Assembly (NCBI GenBank): GCA_030533415.1 | Contig: JAUNJE010000018.1 | Location: forward strand, 1 to 36,392 | Length of the DNA stretch: 36,392 nucleotides | Direction: 5' to 3' | Origin: Eubacteriales bacterium | Lineage (GTDB): Bacteria; Bacillota; Clostridia; Oscillospirales; Oscillospiraceae | The notes under the pieces: model-generated | The model's input: the letters and a program-made list of their open reading frames with translations, nothing else | Database searches by the model: none | Told to the model about the DNA's origin: nothing | Shown here: positions 7,699-15,804 of the stretch, in pieces | Layout of the letters: each line of letters starts with the position of its first letter | How positions within the stretch are numbered: the first letter of the stretch is position 1 | Position numbers and translations under genes: made by a program

Positions 7699-9108
7699 AT
7701 GAAGCAGACAAAACGCATCCTCGCCATGCTGTTGGTTTTGGTCATGGCGGCGGCCATGACGGCCTGCGGCGGCAACACCTCTCAGAGCGTGGCTTCCGCC
7801 CCTTCCACCGCCCCCGCTGCCGCCCCTGAGGACAGCGGCGATCGCGCCGTTATCGCTTTCTGGACAACAAACCGCCATGACGCCGAATATCTGACCCCGC
7901 TGATCGAGGAATTCAACAACACGCATCCGGATATCTACATCGACTATCAGATCTTCGCCGATAACTACACTCAGATGCTGGATCTGGCTTTCTCCACCAA
8001 TTCCGCGCCGGATGTCTTCATGATGGCCGGCACCGATTCTCTGGAGGTTCAGGTCAATGAGAAAAAGCAGCTAATGGACCTGTCCCAATTCATGACAGAC
8101 GAAGACTATGCCCGATTTGGCGAAGGTGCATTTGTAGAGGGCATCAATGCCTTGGGCGAGGGGATCTACTCCTTCCCCTACACCGCATCCGCCGTCCGTC
8201 TGTTCTACAACCAGGACATTTTCGACCGGGTGGGCATTGAGGGTCCTCCTACCTCTTTGGAGGAAATGGTCGCCGACGCCACCAAGATCACAAATGAGCT
8301 GAGCGGTGAGGGCATTTACGGCTTTGCCGGAAATTTCAAGTCCGCCGCCTCCGCCGTGGCGCGCACCATTGATATGATCAATGTGCGCAGCGGCGGCAAC
8401 CGCAGCGGTTTTGACTACACCACCGGCACCTTTGATTTCTCCACCTATAAGCCTGTGCTGGAGGCCTTCCAGGCTATGTTTGCCACCGGCGTGGCGTTCC
8501 CTGGCTGTGAATCTCTGGATATCGATCCCCTGCGTACCCAATTCGCCGCCGGTAAGATCGGCATGTATATGTCACTGAGCCATGCGGAGCCTGGCGTCTA
8601 TCTCAGCCAGTTCCCAACAGACCAGAACTGGAACTGTGCCCAGATTCCTACTGTCTCCGGGAATGTGGACGGCAAGCAGCAACTGTGGTTCGGCGGCTAC
8701 CAGTTTGCCATCAATCCCAACACGCCCTATCCCCAGCAGGCCTGGGAGGTTTACCAGTTCCTGCACAGTGACGAGGTCATGTCCGGCTACCACACTGCAG
8801 GTCTTGGCACCGTTATGATCCCCTCCGCCGTAGAAAAGGCCACCCCGCCGGAGATTATTTCCCAGATGCCTGCCCTGGCCATCACCGCCGATGACGTTCA
8901 GTATCCGGTGATGCCCACTGTGGTAGTCGAGGGTAAGGACTATTACACCGTCATGGTCGAGTGCATCTTCGGTATGACCGATATTGACACCGCCATTGAG
9001 GACCTGAATACCCGCTATAACGCGGCCTATGACAAGGCTGTTCAGGCTGGAGAAGAGCGGGTAGTCTATCCCAACTTCACACCCCTGGGACAGGATACTT
9101 CCCGCTGA
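7699..9108 (+). CDS. Carbohydrate ABC transporter substrate-binding lipoprotein
   Basis: Extracellular solute-binding protein of family 1 (MalE/UgpB type), 469 residues. The N-terminus MKQTKRILAMLLVLVMAAAM is a lipoprotein signal peptide ending in the lipobox TAC with Cys23 as the lipidation site. An Ala/Pro/Ser-rich linker (about 28-45) leads to the mature domain, which starts AVIAFWTTNRHDAEYL and includes the usual NSAPDVFMMAGTD and FYNQDIFDRVGI segments. It captures a sugar at the cell surface for the two permeases at 12818 and 13757. GGAGAG precedes the ATG. The gene is separated from the two-component genes by a terminator-like hairpin, so it is probably made in excess over them. The ligand cannot be read from the sequence. 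Confidence 0.92.
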   Translation: MKQTKRILAMLLVLVMAAAMTACGGNTSQSVASAPSTAPAAAPEDSGDRAVIAFWTTNRHDAEYLTPLIEEFNNTHPDIYIDYQIFADNYTQMLDLAFSTNSAPDVFMMAGTDSLEVQVNEKKQLMDLSQFMTDEDYARFGEGAFVEGINALGEGIYSFPYTASAVRLFYNQDIFDRVGIEGPPTSLEEMVADATKITNELSGEGIYGFAGNFKSAASAVARTIDMINVRSGGNRSGFDYTTGTFDFSTYKPVLEAFQAMFATGVAFPGCESLDIDPLRTQFAAGKIGMYMSLSHAEPGVYLSQFPTDQNWNCAQIPTVSGNVDGKQQLWFGGYQFAINPNTPYPQQAWEVYQFLHSDEVMSGYHTAGLGTVMIPSAVEKATPPEIISQMPALAITADDVQYPVMPTVVVEGKDYYTVMVECIFGMTDIDTAIEDLNTRYNAAYDKAVQAGEERVVYPNFTPLGQDTSR

Positions 9109-9156
9109 CCCATCCGGTATTGGCAGCTGCGCCGGTCATCTCCCCATTCCACCAAG

Positions 9157-9190
9157 GAGGCCCTCAAATTGGGGGCCTCTTTAGGTGCTT
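9157..9190 (+). terminator. Terminator or attenuator after the binding-protein gene
   Basis: GAGGCCCTC (9157-9165) and GGGGGCCTC (9171-9179) form a 9-bp stem with one G-T pair and a 5-nt loop, followed by TTTTAGGTGCTTTTT. No clear promoter lies between it and the kinase gene, so it may let part of the transcription through. Confidence 0.65.
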
Positions 9191-9193
9191 TTT

Positions 9194-9218
9194 ATACTGA
9201 TATTCCATTAAACAGTAT
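9194..9218. repeat. 25-bp solo copy of the ATACTG/CAGTAT element
   Basis: ATACTGATATTCCATTAA followed by ACAGTAT. The first 18 bases are the reverse complement of the right end of the element at 25429-25516 (one difference), and the last nine (AAACAGTAT) are the reverse complement of its left end. It looks like an element that kept only its two ends. Confidence 0.55.
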
Positions 9219-9270
9219 CAGCAGATATCCCTTTGGTGCCCCACCCCCCCAATCCCATAAGGAGCCCGCC

Positions 9271-11121
9271 ATGAAACCATTATTCGCCAAATTCCGCAAT
9301 ACCCGGCTGCAATTTCGGCTGTCACTGCCGATCGTGGCTGCGCTGATTCTTTTGCTGCTGAGCCAATGGATCCTCTATTTCTTCCTCGCAGACTTTATCC
9401 GGGAAAATCTGCGCTCCAGCGCCGCCTCTGTCACAGCCAGTATCAGCAGCCATATGGACACCCGGATGCGCAGCATCATCGAGCGGCTGTATTATGTGCA
9501 GCTGGACCCCTCCATTCAGGATAATCTGACCGGTTATTTGTTGGGTGAGGACACCTCCACGGAGGCGGTGACCATGAGCAAGCTCTCTTACTCTCTGCCG
9601 CTTTACAAAGCGGTGGAGCCTTTGCTGTCTTCCCTGCTCCTTTACACCCCAAAGCGCACCTTTACCAGCGAAGGAATGCCCATGCAGGCCGGTTACACCT
9701 TTGAATCCACCAAATTGTGGCAGGCCCTTCAGGCCCAGAGCGGACAAGTGGTGTTTGTTCCACCCTTGCTGGACGAGATTTTTTTAATGCGCCGTCAGGT
9801 GATCCCTATTATGTATCGATTCCGGGTGGATGGGTATGGAGAAGAATGCGTTTTGGTAGCAAATCTGGACCAGGAGAAATTTACCCAGTATCTGCTGGAG
9901 GCCCTTCCCGCCGACGGTTCCCAGACACTTGTGGTCAGCGAATCAGGCGAAGTGATCGCTGCGGCAAACCATTCCGCTGTGGCGGCCATTGTCGAGGACT
10001 CCCAAAAAATGGACCAGGCGGTTCACGCGCAGACCCTTTTGGACATGGACCTGGCGGGCGAAAGCTACCTGGTCAGCGCCTGCCCCATGGAAACCGCCCC
10101 CTGGACCATCATCTATCTGCAATCCAAGCAGGCGGCCCTTTCCCAGCTCTCCCGGCTCCGCTACGAATTTACCGCCGTCACACTGATGATCCTCCTTCTG
10201 TCCCTAACCGCCCTGGCCAGCATCGTAGACACGGTGACTACCCCGCTGGGGAAGCTGTGCCAGCAGATCCGCTCCTCGGAAAACCAGCACAAAATGCTGG
10301 ATTTTCAGTATCCCTACCACGATGAGATCGGCATCCTGGCCAAGAGCTACAATAGCATGGCCGAGCATATCCAGCATCTGCTGGAAGAGCAGCAGGAATA
10401 TATCCAAAAGCTGGAGGCAGAACGGGTCCGGGCAGATGAGGAGCAGGAGCTAAAGCGCCGGGCCCAGCTGCGGGCGCTCCAGGCCCAAATCAATCCCCAT
10501 TTTCTCTACAACACTCTGGACTCCATCCGCTGGAAGGCGGAAGCTGCGGGCGCAACAGACATCAGCCAAATGGTCACCGCTCTTGCCACCCTCTTCCGCA
10601 TCGGGCTGAGCCGGGGGGAAGAAATCATTCCCCTGGAGCAGGAGATCCGCCACGTGGAAAGCTATCTGACCATCCAAAAAATGCGCTACAGCGACCAGAT
10701 CAGCTATACTCTGGATATCAACCCCCAGGTAGCGAAGCTGTACACCGTCAACCTGATTTTGCAGCCACTGGTGGAAAACGCCATCTATCATGGGATCAAA
10801 GAAAACTCCCGTGCCGGCAATATCCGCATTTCCGCCCGGATCGTGGGGACCACACTTCAGTTGCAGGTCGCTGACGATGGTCTGGGGATTCCCCGGAAGC
10901 AGCTGGCAACATTGCAGTCCTGTCTTGCCAGCGGCTACAGCGACAGCCGGGAGGGGTACGGCATTTTCAGCGTAAATGAACGGATCCGGCTGTACTTCGG
11001 TGCGGAATATGGCCTGATACTGGAAAGCGAATGGGGAAAAGGCACGTTGGCCACACTGAACCTTCCCTGCATCACCATATCGGAGGTGGATAAGTATGTA
11101 TCGTATTCTGATCGCGGATGA
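9271..11121 (+). CDS. Sensor histidine kinase, YesM type
   Basis: A 616-residue membrane kinase. A first membrane helix lies around residues 16-38, then an extracytoplasmic sensor region of about 260 residues, a second helix around 300-321, a HAMP linker and a coiled coil rich in Glu (about 370-400). The phospho-acceptor is His410 in INPHFLYNTLD, the signature of the His_kinase/LytS-YesM class. The ATPase domain follows with LQPLVENAIYHGIKEN (N box) and DDGLGIP and GYGIFSVNERI (G boxes). I chose ATG at 9271, preceded by AAGGAG. The 3' end overlaps the response regulator by 26 bp, so the pair is translationally coupled. It probably senses the same sugar that the neighbouring lipoprotein binds. 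Confidence 0.93.
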   Translation: MKPLFAKFRNTRLQFRLSLPIVAALILLLLSQWILYFFLADFIRENLRSSAASVTASISSHMDTRMRSIIERLYYVQLDPSIQDNLTGYLLGEDTSTEAVTMSKLSYSLPLYKAVEPLLSSLLLYTPKRTFTSEGMPMQAGYTFESTKLWQALQAQSGQVVFVPPLLDEIFLMRRQVIPIMYRFRVDGYGEECVLVANLDQEKFTQYLLEALPADGSQTLVVSESGEVIAAANHSAVAAIVEDSQKMDQAVHAQTLLDMDLAGESYLVSACPMETAPWTIIYLQSKQAALSQLSRLRYEFTAVTLMILLLSLTALASIVDTVTTPLGKLCQQIRSSENQHKMLDFQYPYHDEIGILAKSYNSMAEHIQHLLEEQQEYIQKLEAERVRADEEQELKRRAQLRALQAQINPHFLYNTLDSIRWKAEAAGATDISQMVTALATLFRIGLSRGEEIIPLEQEIRHVESYLTIQKMRYSDQISYTLDINPQVAKLYTVNLILQPLVENAIYHGIKENSRAGNIRISARIVGTTLQLQVADDGLGIPRKQLATLQSCLASGYSDSREGYGIFSVNERIRLYFGAEYGLILESEWGKGTLATLNLPCITISEVDKYVSYSDRG

Positions 11122-12664
11122 CGAAGCCCTCACCCGCAACGGCATTGCGGAGGTGATCCGCCGCCGCTGCCCCAGGTGGGAGGTGGACGCCACATCCAGA
11201 GACGGAAAGGAGGCCCTCCTCCGGGCCCAGGTATTCCTGCCCCACGCGGTGCTGACGGATATCACCATGCCCCACATGAACGGGCTGGAGCTGTTGGAGA
11301 ACCTCCACGGCATTTTGCCGGAGGCAAAGCTTTTGATCCTCAGCGGATATGACCAATTTGAATACGCCATCCAGGCCCTGCGGCTGGGAGTCAGTGACTA
11401 CCTGCTCAAGCCCCTGGATACGGACAAGCTGGTATCCACGCTGGACAGCCTTGCCAATGACCTGGATGTCCAAGCTCAGCAGCTGGAAAAGGCCCGGTAC
11501 TTGTCCAGCCGGGCGGAGACGGCCGGCTTGCTGGAGCTGAAAAGTTATTTTCACAGCGCCCTGCGGGGTACGGACCTGCCGCAGCTATCCCCCGCCATCC
11601 AGGCGCTTGCCGCAGGGAGCAGCTATTGTTGTGTCCTGTGCCGGGGCATGCAAGGCCAGCTGGAACTGCTGAACGGTCTGCTGGAACAGCGAATGGCTCC
11701 GTCCATGCACAAGCTGCTGCTCCAGCTGGAACTGCCGGCCAAGCTGGGGATCGTCTTCTGGTCTCCACCCGGAGAGAAATCCGACTCTTTCGTGACACTG
11801 AACCACATGTTAGGCTCCATTGCGGTACAGTGCAAGCGGACGGCCGGATTGGACGTTCAGTTTTTCATTGGGAGCATGGTCAATACGCCCGAGATGCTGA
11901 AGCATTCCTACCGCCGGAGTCTGGTGGCCCGGGACTATGCGTTTCCGGAGAATACCGCCTCAGTGACCTCCTATGAGGACGTGCTGGAAAGCTCCCTGCT
12001 TCCGTGCAAACAGATCCCAGAGCAGCTGGAACGGGACATCCCCACCGCTGTGATCTGCGGCAACCGCGCCGCTTTTTTTCAGGGCTGTCAGGAGCTTTTC
12101 ACCTGGTTTTGCAGCGAGGGGATCCGGGACGCAACCTATATGCGTATGTGCGTCGTGAGCCTGTGCTATGCCATTCTCCGGGGCGCCAGGGAAAAAGAGT
12201 CCATCAGCTATTATGAGTTTACGAACTTCCAAATGGAAATTATGGCCGCCACAAGCCTGAAAGAACTTCGTACATTGTTTGAAAGCTTTGCCCAGCTTCG
12301 CTGGCTGCGCCAGGAGGCCCGGGTGCCGCCCCGCCGGACCCTTACGGACCGGGTCGAGCAGATCGTTTTGGCGCAGTTGTCCAACAGTGATTTTTCCCTG
12401 GATAATGTGGCGGGCGTCCTGTATATCAGTCCCAACTATCTGCGCCAGCTGTTCAAACAGGAAACCGGGCAGACCTTTACGGAGTTTCTCACGGCCAAGC
12501 GTATGCAGCACGCCAAAATGCTGTTGGGCATTCCCAAGATCCGGGTCAGCGATGTGGCGGAGCAGTGCGGCTATGCCGATCCCCGCTATTTCTCCGTCTG
12601 CTTTAAAAAGCAGTTTCACATGACCCCCAGCGAATATCAGGCCTCCCTTCTGAAGCAGGAGTAA
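11096..12664 (+). CDS. AraC-family response regulator, YesN type
   Basis: A 522-residue two-component regulator. The receiver domain covers about residues 1-120, with the acidic pocket DDE (8-10), the phospho-acceptor Asp55 in LTDITMPHMNG and the conserved lysine in LLKPLD. A poorly conserved middle region (about 150-400) leads to a C-terminal AraC-type double helix-turn-helix, from about 415 to 520, containing YISPNYLRQLFKQETG and RMQHAKMLL. GGAGG precedes the ATG, which lies inside the end of the kinase gene. It is the natural candidate to bind the motif shared by the promoters at 7585 and 12699. Confidence 0.93.
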   Translation: MYRILIADDEALTRNGIAEVIRRRCPRWEVDATSRDGKEALLRAQVFLPHAVLTDITMPHMNGLELLENLHGILPEAKLLILSGYDQFEYAIQALRLGVSDYLLKPLDTDKLVSTLDSLANDLDVQAQQLEKARYLSSRAETAGLLELKSYFHSALRGTDLPQLSPAIQALAAGSSYCCVLCRGMQGQLELLNGLLEQRMAPSMHKLLLQLELPAKLGIVFWSPPGEKSDSFVTLNHMLGSIAVQCKRTAGLDVQFFIGSMVNTPEMLKHSYRRSLVARDYAFPENTASVTSYEDVLESSLLPCKQIPEQLERDIPTAVICGNRAAFFQGCQELFTWFCSEGIRDATYMRMCVVSLCYAILRGAREKESISYYEFTNFQMEIMAATSLKELRTLFESFAQLRWLRQEARVPPRRTLTDRVEQIVLAQLSNSDFSLDNVAGVLYISPNYLRQLFKQETGQTFTEFLTAKRMQHAKMLLGIPKIRVSDVAEQCGYADPRYFSVCFKKQFHMTPSEYQASLLKQE

Positions 12665-12698
12665 GCCCCGGTTCCAGGGGCAGTAAAAGTCAGTTGAA

Positions 12699-12756
12699 TT
12701 TTCCACATATCTTTCGATAATTTTTCTCTCTGCATCAGGAGCGATGCTGATATAAT
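12699..12756 (+). promoter_or_regulatory. Promoter of the permease genes with a proposed response-regulator site
   Basis: CTTTCGATAATTTTTC starts at 12711, and a perfect TATAAT lies at 12751-12756, 40 nt away. The motif and spacing match those at 7596/7636. A recognisable -35 box is missing, which fits activation. Lies in the 153-bp gap between the regulator and the first permease. Confidence 0.55.
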
Positions 12757-12817
12757 GAATATCAAAGCGGACGGGGCATCCATCCGCACACACAACACAT
12801 TAAGGAGGAGAGCTTGT

Positions 12818-13744
12818 ATGAGCGTGCCCAGACACACCCTGTGGCAGCGGATTAAAAAAGAACGGGTTTCCTATCTGATGCTGCTGCCCAATGTGATCAT
12901 GTTCACTGTTTTCACCATTTACCCATTGCTTTGGGTCCTGCGCTATATGTTTTATGAATATCGGGGATACGGGGAGCCTGTATTTATCGGACTGGAGAAT
13001 TTCGCCCGGGTCTTCCGGGATACGGTCTTCTGGCACGCAGTGGTCAACACCTTTATCTACGTCTTCGGCAAGCTGATTTTTACCATCCCCATCGCGTTTC
13101 TGCTGGCGTTTCTTCTGCAAAAGAACACCCGGTTCAACGCCGTCAGCCAGTCCATCGTATTCACCCCCACCATCATGTCCCAGGCCGTTATGGCCCTAAT
13201 TTTCTATTTGCTGTTTAACACCTATAACGGCGAGATCAATCACATTCTGGTCTCTCTTGGGATCATCGATCAAAATATAAACTGGCTGGGTATTCAGCTG
13301 GCCATGGTGACGGTCATTATTTTGGCCGTATGGGGCGGCGTCGGTAACTACATGGTGTATTTTATCGCCGGACTGACGGGCATTTCCACGGATGTCTACG
13401 AAAGCGCCCGGCTGGATGGGGCAAACAGCGTTCAGACCCTGTTCCGGATCACCCTGCCCCTGCTGGCCCCGGTTCTGAAAATGATCCTCATGCTGGCGCT
13501 GGTCATATCCTTCTATGATATGCAGAGCATCATGGTCCTGACCGAGGGCGGTCCAATGAACGCCACCAACGTCATGTTCCTATATATTTATCAGCTGTTC
13601 TTCCCTATCTCCGCCGGTTCCACCGTGATCCAGGAATTCGGCTATGGCGCGGCTGCCAGCCTGATTGCGGCCGGAATCGTCGGCATCTTCACAGGCACCT
13701 ATTTGATCCTGGCCAAGCGTTTGGACAAGATCACGGAAGGCTAA
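12818..13744 (+). CDS. Sugar ABC transporter permease (MalF/LacF type)
   Basis: A 308-residue inner-membrane permease with six predicted helices. The first is around residues 20-42 (YLMLLPNVIMFTVFTIYPL). The cytoplasmic EAA loop that contacts the ATPase reads ESARLDGANSVQTLFRITLP, close to the family consensus. ATG at 12818 is chosen because GGAGGAG precedes it; an earlier in-frame ATG at 12755 overlaps the -10 box. It pairs with the next gene to form the transport channel. No ATPase gene is nearby, so the shared MsmX-like ATPase used by many Firmicutes is presumed. Confidence 0.92.
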   Translation: MSVPRHTLWQRIKKERVSYLMLLPNVIMFTVFTIYPLLWVLRYMFYEYRGYGEPVFIGLENFARVFRDTVFWHAVVNTFIYVFGKLIFTIPIAFLLAFLLQKNTRFNAVSQSIVFTPTIMSQAVMALIFYLLFNTYNGEINHILVSLGIIDQNINWLGIQLAMVTVIILAVWGGVGNYMVYFIAGLTGISTDVYESARLDGANSVQTLFRITLPLLAPVLKMILMLALVISFYDMQSIMVLTEGGPMNATNVMFLYIYQLFFPISAGSTVIQEFGYGAAASLIAAGIVGIFTGTYLILAKRLDKITEG

Positions 13745-13756
13745 GGAGGAATCAAA

Positions 13757-14650
13757 ATGGCAAAGAAATATCATCGGCGCTGGTCCGAAAAAACGCCCAG
13801 TGAGCGCAAGGATGCCATCATCGGCTGGATCTGCCGCATTCTCAAATTCGTTTTTGTAGCCGCCATGTGTGTATTCACCCTCTACCCTGTGATCTACACC
13901 CTGCTTGGCTCCTTTAAAACCAACGCAGAGCTGACCCTGGGCGGAAGCTTCCTGCCCAAGCAGTGGCAGTTCAGCAACTATGTCTATGCTTTCCAAAAGC
14001 TCAATTTCGGACAGTACACCGTCAACAGCATCGTTCTGGCACTGCTCACTGTGGTCTTCACGCTGATCACAGCCTCCATGGCCGCTTTTGTGATCGCCCG
14101 GCGGGAGTTTCCCGGCAAGAAAATCCTGACCACCGCCTACCTTTTGAGTATGTTCATCTCCGTTGGCTCCGTAACGCTGTATCCGCTTTACAACCTTCTG
14201 CATAAGCTGGGGCTGACCAACAGTATGGTGGGTCTTGCACTGCTTCTCACCGGCGGTCAGGCAGCAAACATCTTTATGGTCTCCGGCTTCGTGCGCAGCG
14301 TCCCCAAGGAACTGGACGAGGCGGCGTACATCGACGGTGCAGGCACCTTCCGGGTGTTTTGGACCATCATTTTACCGGCAATCAAACCGATCCTGGGGGT
14401 CATCGCTCTGTTCGCCTTCCGCACCGCGTGGAATGAATTTGTCACAGCCCAAGTCTTCACCATGTCCAATCCGAACCTCAAGACACTGAGTGTGGCTGTC
14501 GCGAACCTGCGCTATTCCGCCAACGCTGCCGCAGAGTGGCACATTATGACCGCCGGGGCCTCCATTGCCCTGATCCCCATATTGATCGTATATCTGCTGG
14601 CCAACCGGCAGTTTATCACCGGCCTGACCGCCGGAGCTGTGAAGGGCTAA
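13757..14650 (+). CDS. Sugar ABC transporter permease (MalG/LacG type)
   Basis: A 297-residue permease, the partner of the preceding gene, starting 12 bp after it with AAGGAGG before the ATG. The N-terminus is hydrophilic and basic (KKYHRRWSEKTPSERK), followed by a helix at about 30-52 and five more. The EAA loop is ELDEAAYIDGAGTFRVFWTI, and the C-terminus ends FITGLTAGAVKG, as is typical of MalG-type proteins. It is the last gene of the unit; a strong terminator follows at 14707. Confidence 0.93.
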   Translation: MAKKYHRRWSEKTPSERKDAIIGWICRILKFVFVAAMCVFTLYPVIYTLLGSFKTNAELTLGGSFLPKQWQFSNYVYAFQKLNFGQYTVNSIVLALLTVVFTLITASMAAFVIARREFPGKKILTTAYLLSMFISVGSVTLYPLYNLLHKLGLTNSMVGLALLLTGGQAANIFMVSGFVRSVPKELDEAAYIDGAGTFRVFWTIILPAIKPILGVIALFAFRTAWNEFVTAQVFTMSNPNLKTLSVAVANLRYSANAAAEWHIMTAGASIALIPILIVYLLANRQFITGLTAGAVKG

Positions 14651-14706
14651 ATCCATCATAGACCGGCGAATCCGATTTCTTTAAGGATGTTTTTTAGATT
14701 TTAGAT

Positions 14707-14750
14707 TATGCGGTATGGCATTGGTTGTGCTATACCGCATACGTTTTTTC
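14707..14750 (+). terminator. Rho-independent terminator of the sugar locus
   Basis: TATGCGGTAT (14707-14716) pairs with ATACCGCATA (14732-14741), and the stem extends by a G-T pair and GCA/TGC to 14 bp, with a 7-nt loop. It is followed by CGTTTTTTC. Confidence 0.85.
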
Positions 14751-14838
14751 TTCTGCGATAGCTCACGGTTTCTCTGCCTGACATCGGCATCCATCACCTT
14801 CAAACCGTATGCTTTTTGTTTTGAAAAAGTCGTAAAAC

Positions 14839-14898
14839 AATTGAAAAACACTTTAGAAGCTAACTTTTTGCAGGTTGCATCTAAAGTGTTTTTCAATT
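14839..14898. repeat. Perfect 19-bp inverted repeat in a gene-free stretch
   Basis: AATTGAAAAACACTTTAGA (14839-14857) is exactly reverse-complemented at 14880-14898. The inner bases GCTAAC and GTTGC extend the stem with a bulge. It lies about 90 bp beyond the 3' end of the minus-strand gene at 14990. It could be a terminator for that gene or the trace of a small element. The 340 bp from 14651 to 14989 hold this, the terminator at 14707 and nothing that looks coding. Confidence 0.6.
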
Positions 14899-14989
14899 AT
14901 GAAAGTAATGGACTTTTCTAATACCAAATGCTTTAATCTTAATATGTTTAGAAATGAAATCCTTCGAGAAACGGAAAATTATCATTGGG

Positions 14990-15295
14990 CTAGAAATTAA
15001 ACATTGGGCAATCTTGGTATTTTTCAGGTATGGGTGTTTCGTCAATACCGATAGGACCAAGATTGTCTAAAAAAGCAGATGGTTCATTGGGAAAAATCCA
15101 TGTATTCAAATATTCAATAAAGTCGGCTTCGTTATAGCAAATTCCACCTTTTATCCTGTGTTTTTTTGCATGAGGGCTGGTAGGAAGCCATTTGTCACAA
15201 AAATCTGTACAGTATTGCGTAAGATTTTCCGCTACCTTATCTGGAACGGAATAAACCATTCTATCTCCATCTGCACTAATAATAATGTTCTTCAA
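14990..15295 (-). CDS. Hypothetical protein, AT-rich, 101 residues
   Basis: I do not recognise the family with confidence. From a TTG start at 15295, with AGGTG 6 nt upstream, the product begins MKNIIISADGDRMVYSVPDK and ends EKYQDCPMFNF. It is soluble, mildly acidic, with four or five Cys (YCTDFCDKW, GGICYNEADF) and no signal peptide or membrane helix. A longer open frame reaches 15373 but runs into the tRNA-operon terminator, so it is not favoured. The gene is much richer in AT than most neighbours and lies just downstream of tRNA genes, a usual insertion spot for accessory DNA. Nothing in the sequence gives a function. Confidence 0.6.
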   Translation of the reverse strand: MKNIIISADGDRMVYSVPDKVAENLTQYCTDFCDKWLPTSPHAKKHRIKGGICYNEADFIEYLNTWIFPNEPSAFLDNLGPIGIDETPIPEKYQDCPMFNF

Positions 15296-15350
15296 CAATA
15301 ACACCTCTATCAAATTCCGGTTTGCGGTGCTGTTTTTATTTTCAAAATTC

Positions 15351-15409
15351 TGCAATAAAAAACTGGACACCAATCATAATACCCATTGTATCAGAATTGG
15401 TGTCCAGTT
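15351..15409 (-). terminator. Terminator of the tRNA operon
   Basis: Minus strand: AACTGGACACCAAT (15409-15396) and ATTGGTGTCCAGTT (15374-15361) form a perfect 14-bp stem, with a 21-nt loop and a TTTTATTGC run after it. It starts directly after the CCA end of tRNA-Trp. Confidence 0.85.
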
Positions 15410-15410
15410 A

Positions 15411-15486
<76 letters not shown>

Positions 15487-15496
15487 ATATTATCTA

Positions 15497-15666
15497 ATAC
15501 TGTTTCTTTATAAAAATGATTCATTTTTATAAAGAAGGCACCGCCTGACGGCGTTGCTGTTTTCGTGATTTTCAAGATAGAAAATTACGAAAACGTGTCT
15601 TATTATGATCTTCATATTAAAAAGTTCAATTCTGACGAATTAAACTTTTTAATTGAATATCAGTAT
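15497..15666. repeat. 170-bp multi-hairpin element with ATACTG/CAGTAT ends
   Basis: Sits between two co-transcribed tRNA genes. It begins ATACTG and ends CAGTAT. It contains four hairpins in a row: 15504-15536 (perfect 16-bp arms), 15538-15557 (GCACCGCC with a TGAC loop), 15559-15594 (15-nt arms, one mismatch) and 15616-15653 (17-nt arms, one mismatch, again a TGAC loop). The first and last hairpin regions recur at 25429-25516. It has no open frame and no transposase. Confidence 0.75.
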
Positions 15667-15690
15667 AAAAAGGCGAAGGCCTGAAATTTT

Positions 15691-15767
15691 TGGTGGGCCT
15701 TCAGGGATTCGAACCCGGGACTATCCGGTTATGAGCCGGAGGCTCTGACCAACTGAGCTAAAGGCCC
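15691..15767 (-). tRNA. tRNA with anticodon CAU (elongator Met; Ile2 possible)
   Basis: A 77-nt cloverleaf including CCA. The acceptor stem is GGGCCTT/AAGGCCC, the D arm GCTCAGTTGGTCAGAGC, the anticodon loop CTCATAA with CAT at 15733-15731, and the T arm has GGTTCGAATCC. The initiator is unlikely because the first acceptor pair G-C is normal. Elongator Met and lysidine-modified Ile2 cannot be separated by the anticodon alone. Confidence 0.9.
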
Positions 15768-15804
15768 ATGTAAATCGCGGGTGCATCGCGTCACCACGCA
15801 GAGC

